Assembly (NCBI RefSeq): GCF_013170825.1
Contig: NZ_CP033365.1
Coordinates: 7,204,001-7,268,000, forward strand
Reading direction: 5' to 3'
DNA from: Mesorhizobium sp. NZP2298
Lineage (GTDB): Bacteria; Pseudomonadota; Alphaproteobacteria; Rhizobiales; Rhizobiaceae
Length of the DNA: 64,000 bases
The notes under the pieces are model-generated. The model saw nothing but the letters and a program-made list of their open reading frames with translations, did not search any database and was not told the origin of the DNA. Within the stretch, counting starts at the first letter, position 1; the number at the start of each line of letters is the position of its first letter. Below, piece by piece: positions 60,932-64,000 of this stretch. Both the position numbers and the translations under genes were made by a program.

Positions 60932-62152
60932 TTAAGCCGCAGTCGTGATAGTGTCGATATCGCCAGTCACGAAGGCTTCGGGGCGATACACGGCAAGGGC
61001 CAGACGCTCTTCGATGCGGAGCGTCATCATGTTCTTCTCGAAATCGTCCGAGTTCTCGGTCGACAGAAGAACCTCGACGCCCATGCGATCGAAGATCTGT
61101 GCGCCGAGATTGAAGGCGCCAGTCAGGAACTCGCCAGCAGCCATCGCCTGCGTCTGCACAACCGGCAGACCCCACAGCGTCGGACCAATCGGGGACTGCG
61201 CGTTGCCGACGATGTAACGGCCTTCGCTGTCCTTGGTCAGTTCGATGCGCGCCCAATCGATCGGATTGAGAACGATGCCGCTTGCCGGGTACTCGGCCAG
61301 GATAACCTGGAGGAGTGCGAGGCGCACGCGGTCGATGGCGGTTTCACCAGTGGCGTTGAACGCCGGAGCGAACGCGGTAGCCTGCGGCAGAATGCCGTTG
61401 AGGTTCTGGCCAGTGCCATTGCCGTTCAGAAGCTGCGTCTCTTCGACGTACTTCAGACCATATGTGCCGCGCGCGTTGATATAGCTGGCCAGCGCCGGAG
61501 CGTCGTCCATGATCTGGCGCGAAGCCTTGAAGATATGGGCAATCGTGCGCACCGGAGTGGTGAACAGGTTGAAGGTAAGGTCAGACTTGGGCTTGGTCGC
61601 GCCTTCAGTCACCGGACGGGCATTGTTGGTGAAGCCCGTTTCCTTCACGTATTCGACCGAGCTTGATGCGGTCTGGCCGGGGGCAATCAGATCGCGGATG
61701 GTAAGCTGACGGTTCGGAGGCGTAACGATGCCGGGAACGCGAGCGCCGGGAACCAGCGACGTGCCAGCCGAGCGACCGGCACCAACGGTGGTGTTGCCGG
61801 AGGTGATGTCCGCACGGTCAACGCCGACACGAATGGCACCGCGCCAGCCGCCCGACTTGTCGGTGCTCTTGAACGACTCGGACGCAACCAGATGGTCGCC
61901 GAGGTCCATGCCTTCGGACTCAACAACGTCACGCTCACGGGCAGCGCGCTTTTCAAGCTCGCTAACGCGCGTGGTGGCTTCACCAAGCTCGGTCAGAGCC
62001 TTGTCGACCTTAGTCTTCAGTTCCGCCGAGGTTTCGCCGGTTGCGGCGAGCTTAGCGGTGAAGTCGGCACCGAGATTACCAACCTGCTCCTTGATGGAAG
62101 CAAGCGAAGTACCAAGCTCACCGATCTTATCGGCAAGTGCATTATCAGCCAT
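60932..62152 (-). CDS. Major capsid protein, HK97 family
   Basis: The 406-residue protein starts with a helical scaffold-like delta domain (LADKIGELGTSLASIKEQVG through SELEKRAARERD), probably removed by the S49 protease. An HK97 capsid fold follows: TPPNRQLTIRDLIAPGQTAS, then VEYVKETGFTNNA and KSDLTFNLFTTPVRTIAHIF. It ends FVTGDIDTITTAA. Position after the protease gene is canonical. Confidence 0.95.
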   Translation of the reverse strand: MADNALADKIGELGTSLASIKEQVGNLGADFTAKLAATGETSAELKTKVDKALTELGEATTRVSELEKRAARERDVVESEGMDLGDHLVASESFKSTDKSGGWRGAIRVGVDRADITSGNTTVGAGRSAGTSLVPGARVPGIVTPPNRQLTIRDLIAPGQTASSSVEYVKETGFTNNARPVTEGATKPKSDLTFNLFTTPVRTIAHIFKASRQIMDDAPALASYINARGTYGLKYVEETQLLNGNGTGQNLNGILPQATAFAPAFNATGETAIDRVRLALLQVILAEYPASGIVLNPIDWARIELTKDSEGRYIVGNAQSPIGPTLWGLPVVQTQAMAAGEFLTGAFNLGAQIFDRMGVEVLLSTENSDDFEKNMMTLRIEERLALAVYRPEAFVTGDIDTITTAA

Positions 62153-62161
62153 GAATGGCTC

Positions 62162-63274
62162 CTATTTAAACAGAGGAGAACGCGCAGCCGCCAACAGGCG
62201 GTCTAGCGCGGCAAGAGTTGCCGCATCTGCGTCAGGTTCCCCCTGACTATCCTTGAAGTAGAGCTTTGCAGCGTGCTCTGCTTCCGACTTCGAAAGGCCA
62301 ATCAGTCCCCTGATGCCATGCTCGAATTCGCGAATTGTAATCTTCTCGCCAATAGCCATTTTTGCAGCCAGCGCTTCGGCGGCGACTGCGCGTGCCTGGT
62401 TAGACGCCTTAATGCGCCGCACATAGGAGGGCTGAGTATCGGCGCCAAAGCGCTCCAGCGTCTCGTCCATCGTCGCCACGGCATCAACCATGCCGCGATC
62501 CATCAACTGCTCAGCGTAGAACACACGGCCCTGCCCAAAGCCATCCTCGACCTTACCGACAGTCGTACCGCGCCCCTCCGCCACAGCCGCCACAAAGCGC
62601 CCGTATGAGCGATTGACGCCATCCTGAATGAACGCCAGCGTGTCCTTGCCAAGCGGTTCGGTCTCATTGCCTTCAACCTTGTGCGAGCCGGCCGAAATGT
62701 AGGTGCGCTTGATGCCGCGCTTCTCGAGCGCTGCCGAAACATCCTCATGCGCCGTATAAACGCCGATGGATCCAGCCCGCCCGGATGGCGTAACAACGAT
62801 CTCGTCAGCACTGGACGCAATCCAGTATGCGGCACTGGCCGCAAGGCTATTGACCTGCGCAATAATGGGCTTGTCGCCGCCGCGAATACGGCGAATTTCG
62901 GTCGCCAATTCTTCGGTTCCTGGCACCGATCCGCCAGGGCTGTCGATATCAAGGACAATAGCCTTGACGTCTTCGTTCGACAAAGCGGAATGCAGCGACT
63001 TTTTAAGCCCAGCATACGACGTGCCGCCCGACATGGCGGACATCATGTCCATTTTTTGCGCCAGAACGCCATAAACCGGGATAACGGCAACTTTTCCGTC
63101 AATTTCCGCGATTTCCTTGGCCCTCGCGTCGGAAATGGCGGTTGCCATCTCCGTCGAGAACAGTTTCTCGCCTTCGGCGCGAGCAACGAGAATGTCGGCC
63201 AAAACGCCCAATTTCTCGCGCTGAATCGCCCATGGCTCGGCGCAAAACGCCGCCAAAAGGTGGTTGAATTTCAT
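62162..63274 (-). CDS. S49-family peptidase, prohead protease
   Basis: The 370-residue SppA-like protein has VLDIDSPGGSVPGTEELA, the catalytic Ser region NSLAASAAYWIAS and GRAGSIGVYTAHEDVS with the likely Lys dyad further on (GIKRTYISAGSHK). It would cut capsid and scaffold precursors during head maturation. It lies between portal and capsid genes. A C-terminal helical part (MAIGEKITIREFEHGI) may add a scaffolding role. Confidence 0.9.
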   Translation of the reverse strand: MKFNHLLAAFCAEPWAIQREKLGVLADILVARAEGEKLFSTEMATAISDARAKEIAEIDGKVAVIPVYGVLAQKMDMMSAMSGGTSYAGLKKSLHSALSNEDVKAIVLDIDSPGGSVPGTEELATEIRRIRGGDKPIIAQVNSLAASAAYWIASSADEIVVTPSGRAGSIGVYTAHEDVSAALEKRGIKRTYISAGSHKVEGNETEPLGKDTLAFIQDGVNRSYGRFVAAVAEGRGTTVGKVEDGFGQGRVFYAEQLMDRGMVDAVATMDETLERFGADTQPSYVRRIKASNQARAVAAEALAAKMAIGEKITIREFEHGIRGLIGLSKSEAEHAAKLYFKDSQGEPDADAATLAALDRLLAAARSPLFK

Positions 63275-63283
63275 CTTTTTCCC

Positions 63284-64000
63284 TTAAGCAGCGCGCGTTG
63301 TGGGTGCGTTTTGGTTAGCGGCAGGCGGAACAACAGGCTCTTCGCCCAGTTTATCCAGTCGCGTCATGGTGCCGTTGACAATAAGCTTGTCACCGCCTTC
63401 CATCTTGGCCTTGTTTTCGTAAGCGCGGGCCTCGTCTGGCGTGTAGATGCCAGCACCAACCATCTTGGACAGAAAGTCTGCCCTGGCCGCGCTATCGCCC
63501 CGAAGCAGTCCCTCGAGCGTAAACTTTACCACGGTCGTCTTGCGCGTCTTGGCGTCCAGAAGGTCGCGGTAAACGGCGGACTCAATGGATCGAAGCAATG
63601 GCGTGAGGCACGTCTTGGTAAATTGCAGGATAAGTTGCTCAATACCGCTGCCCCACGTCGTGGTTCCGTTTGCAGCGTGACCGATCATGACAGGCGGAAC
63701 ACCGAAGATGCGTGCAATCTGCTCGACGCTATATTGGCGGGCCTCTAGAAGTTGCGCGTCTTTCGGGTTGATGCTCATCGCATAAGGTTTAAGACCAGCC
63801 TCAAGGACGGCAACGCCGCCCGCATTCTCAGAACCAACGACGCCCTTAAGCGTATCGCCAATCTGTTTGCGCTGCTCGGCCTTTAGTACTTGGTCTGACA
63901 TTAAGAACGTAGTCGATATCAACCCGCCCTTGTACATTTTTGCGCCAGACTTCTCGCCAGCAAGCGCATTGCCGATGATGTTCCGCTCCATCCCGATAGG
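63284..64000 (-). CDS. Portal protein (HK97 type), N-terminus outside the window
   Basis: The visible C-terminal 238 residues contain GGVAVLEAGLKPYAMSINPK, then EQIARIFGVPPVMIG, ending in a low-complexity tail (PVVPPAANQNAPTTRAA). This is typical of HK97-family portals. The frame is open to the right edge. The portal is the DNA channel at one capsid vertex; the terminase genes should follow outside the window. Confidence 0.92.
   Translation of the reverse strand, partial: PIGMERNIIGNALAGEKSGAKMYKGGLISTTFLMSDQVLKAEQRKQIGDTLKGVVGSENAGGVAVLEAGLKPYAMSINPKDAQLLEARQYSVEQIARIFGVPPVMIGHAANGTTTWGSGIEQLILQFTKTCLTPLLRSIESAVYRDLLDAKTRKTTVVKFTLEGLLRGDSAARADFLSKMVGAGIYTPDEARAYENKAKMEGGDKLIVNGTMTRLDKLGEEPVVPPAANQNAPTTRAA

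Larger units (their letters stand above)
30500..64000. mobile_element. Prophage (HK97-type siphophage), right end outside the window
   Basis: From about 30.5 kb the base composition becomes visibly more AT-rich and the genes become short and overlapping. Portal, S49 protease, HK97 capsid, tail tube, tape measure, tip, holin, endolysin and Rz/Rz1 genes follow. The left boundary lies between the MerR promoter (about 30.47 kb) and the methyltransferase (30.66 kb). Integrase, repressor and terminase are not visible and should lie beyond 64 kb. I could not identify attL. Confidence 0.95.

Noticed and set aside
1..64000. CRISPR arrays, rRNA genes and insertion sequences
   Set aside because: I saw no regularly spaced repeats, no rRNA-like sequence and no transposase; the short GCGTTAC repeats are too close for CRISPR.

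Overview
The window looks like a chromosomal segment of a Mesorhizobium-type alphaproteobacterium (order Rhizobiales) followed by most of an integrated siphophage. The host assignment rests on GguB/GguC, the cell-cycle regulator GcrA beside GANTC sites, a class I lysyl-tRNA synthetase, a SAM-II riboswitch before metZ, a long-form dCTP deaminase and rhizobial palindromic repeats. It is inferred from family recognition, not from a database search.

Host part (1 to about 30.4 kb). In order: the end of a gguB-gguC sugar-uptake locus; dcd divergent from riboswitch-controlled metZ; a GT21-like glycosyltransferase; apaG convergent with an argD-argF-hslO operon; gcrA; corA; phoU and phoR divergent from ppk2 (phosphate and polyphosphate control); a LuxR-LuxI-crotonase quorum-sensing unit; a solute-binding protein; a TerB-like protein; lysK; an S24 repressor overlapping a thermonuclease-like gene; and a fatty-acid degradation operon (two acyl-CoA dehydrogenases, thiolase, FadB-type enzyme, thioesterase) preceded by a MerR regulator. 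Matching palindromes lie before the MerR gene and before the first acyl-CoA dehydrogenase.

Prophage part (about 30.5 kb to the right edge, continuing outside). A rightward block (30.66-34.77 kb) holds an orphan DNA methyltransferase flanked by GCGTTAC repeats and about ten small proteins behind a strong promoter with an operator in its spacer. A leftward block (42.5-34.8 kb) is a tightly coupled operon. It encodes a secreted trypsin-like protease, an ExbB-like channel, an ExbD-like protein with a beta-sandwich in place of the usual periplasmic domain, several small membrane proteins, an HTH-metallophosphoesterase, a YfbR-like HD protein, a small alarmone-hydrolase-like HD protein and a dNMP kinase. 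It ends in a tRNA-like element and a terminator. The late genes run leftward from 64 to 43.1 kb: portal, S49 protease, HK97 capsid, connectors, tail tube, tape measure, tail tip, fibre, holin, endolysin, spanins. No integrase, phage repressor or terminase is inside the window.

Most interesting: (1) the ExbB/ExbD-like plus protease module; (2) an apparent programmed -1 frameshift at CCCTTTT just after the capsid gene, leading into a start-less reading frame; (3) a glycosyltransferase and methyltransferase set among the connector genes; (4) the phage small alarmone hydrolase; (5) a tail-operon moron with its own promoter; (6) a terminator-like hairpin and an Arg-rich upstream ORF before argD.
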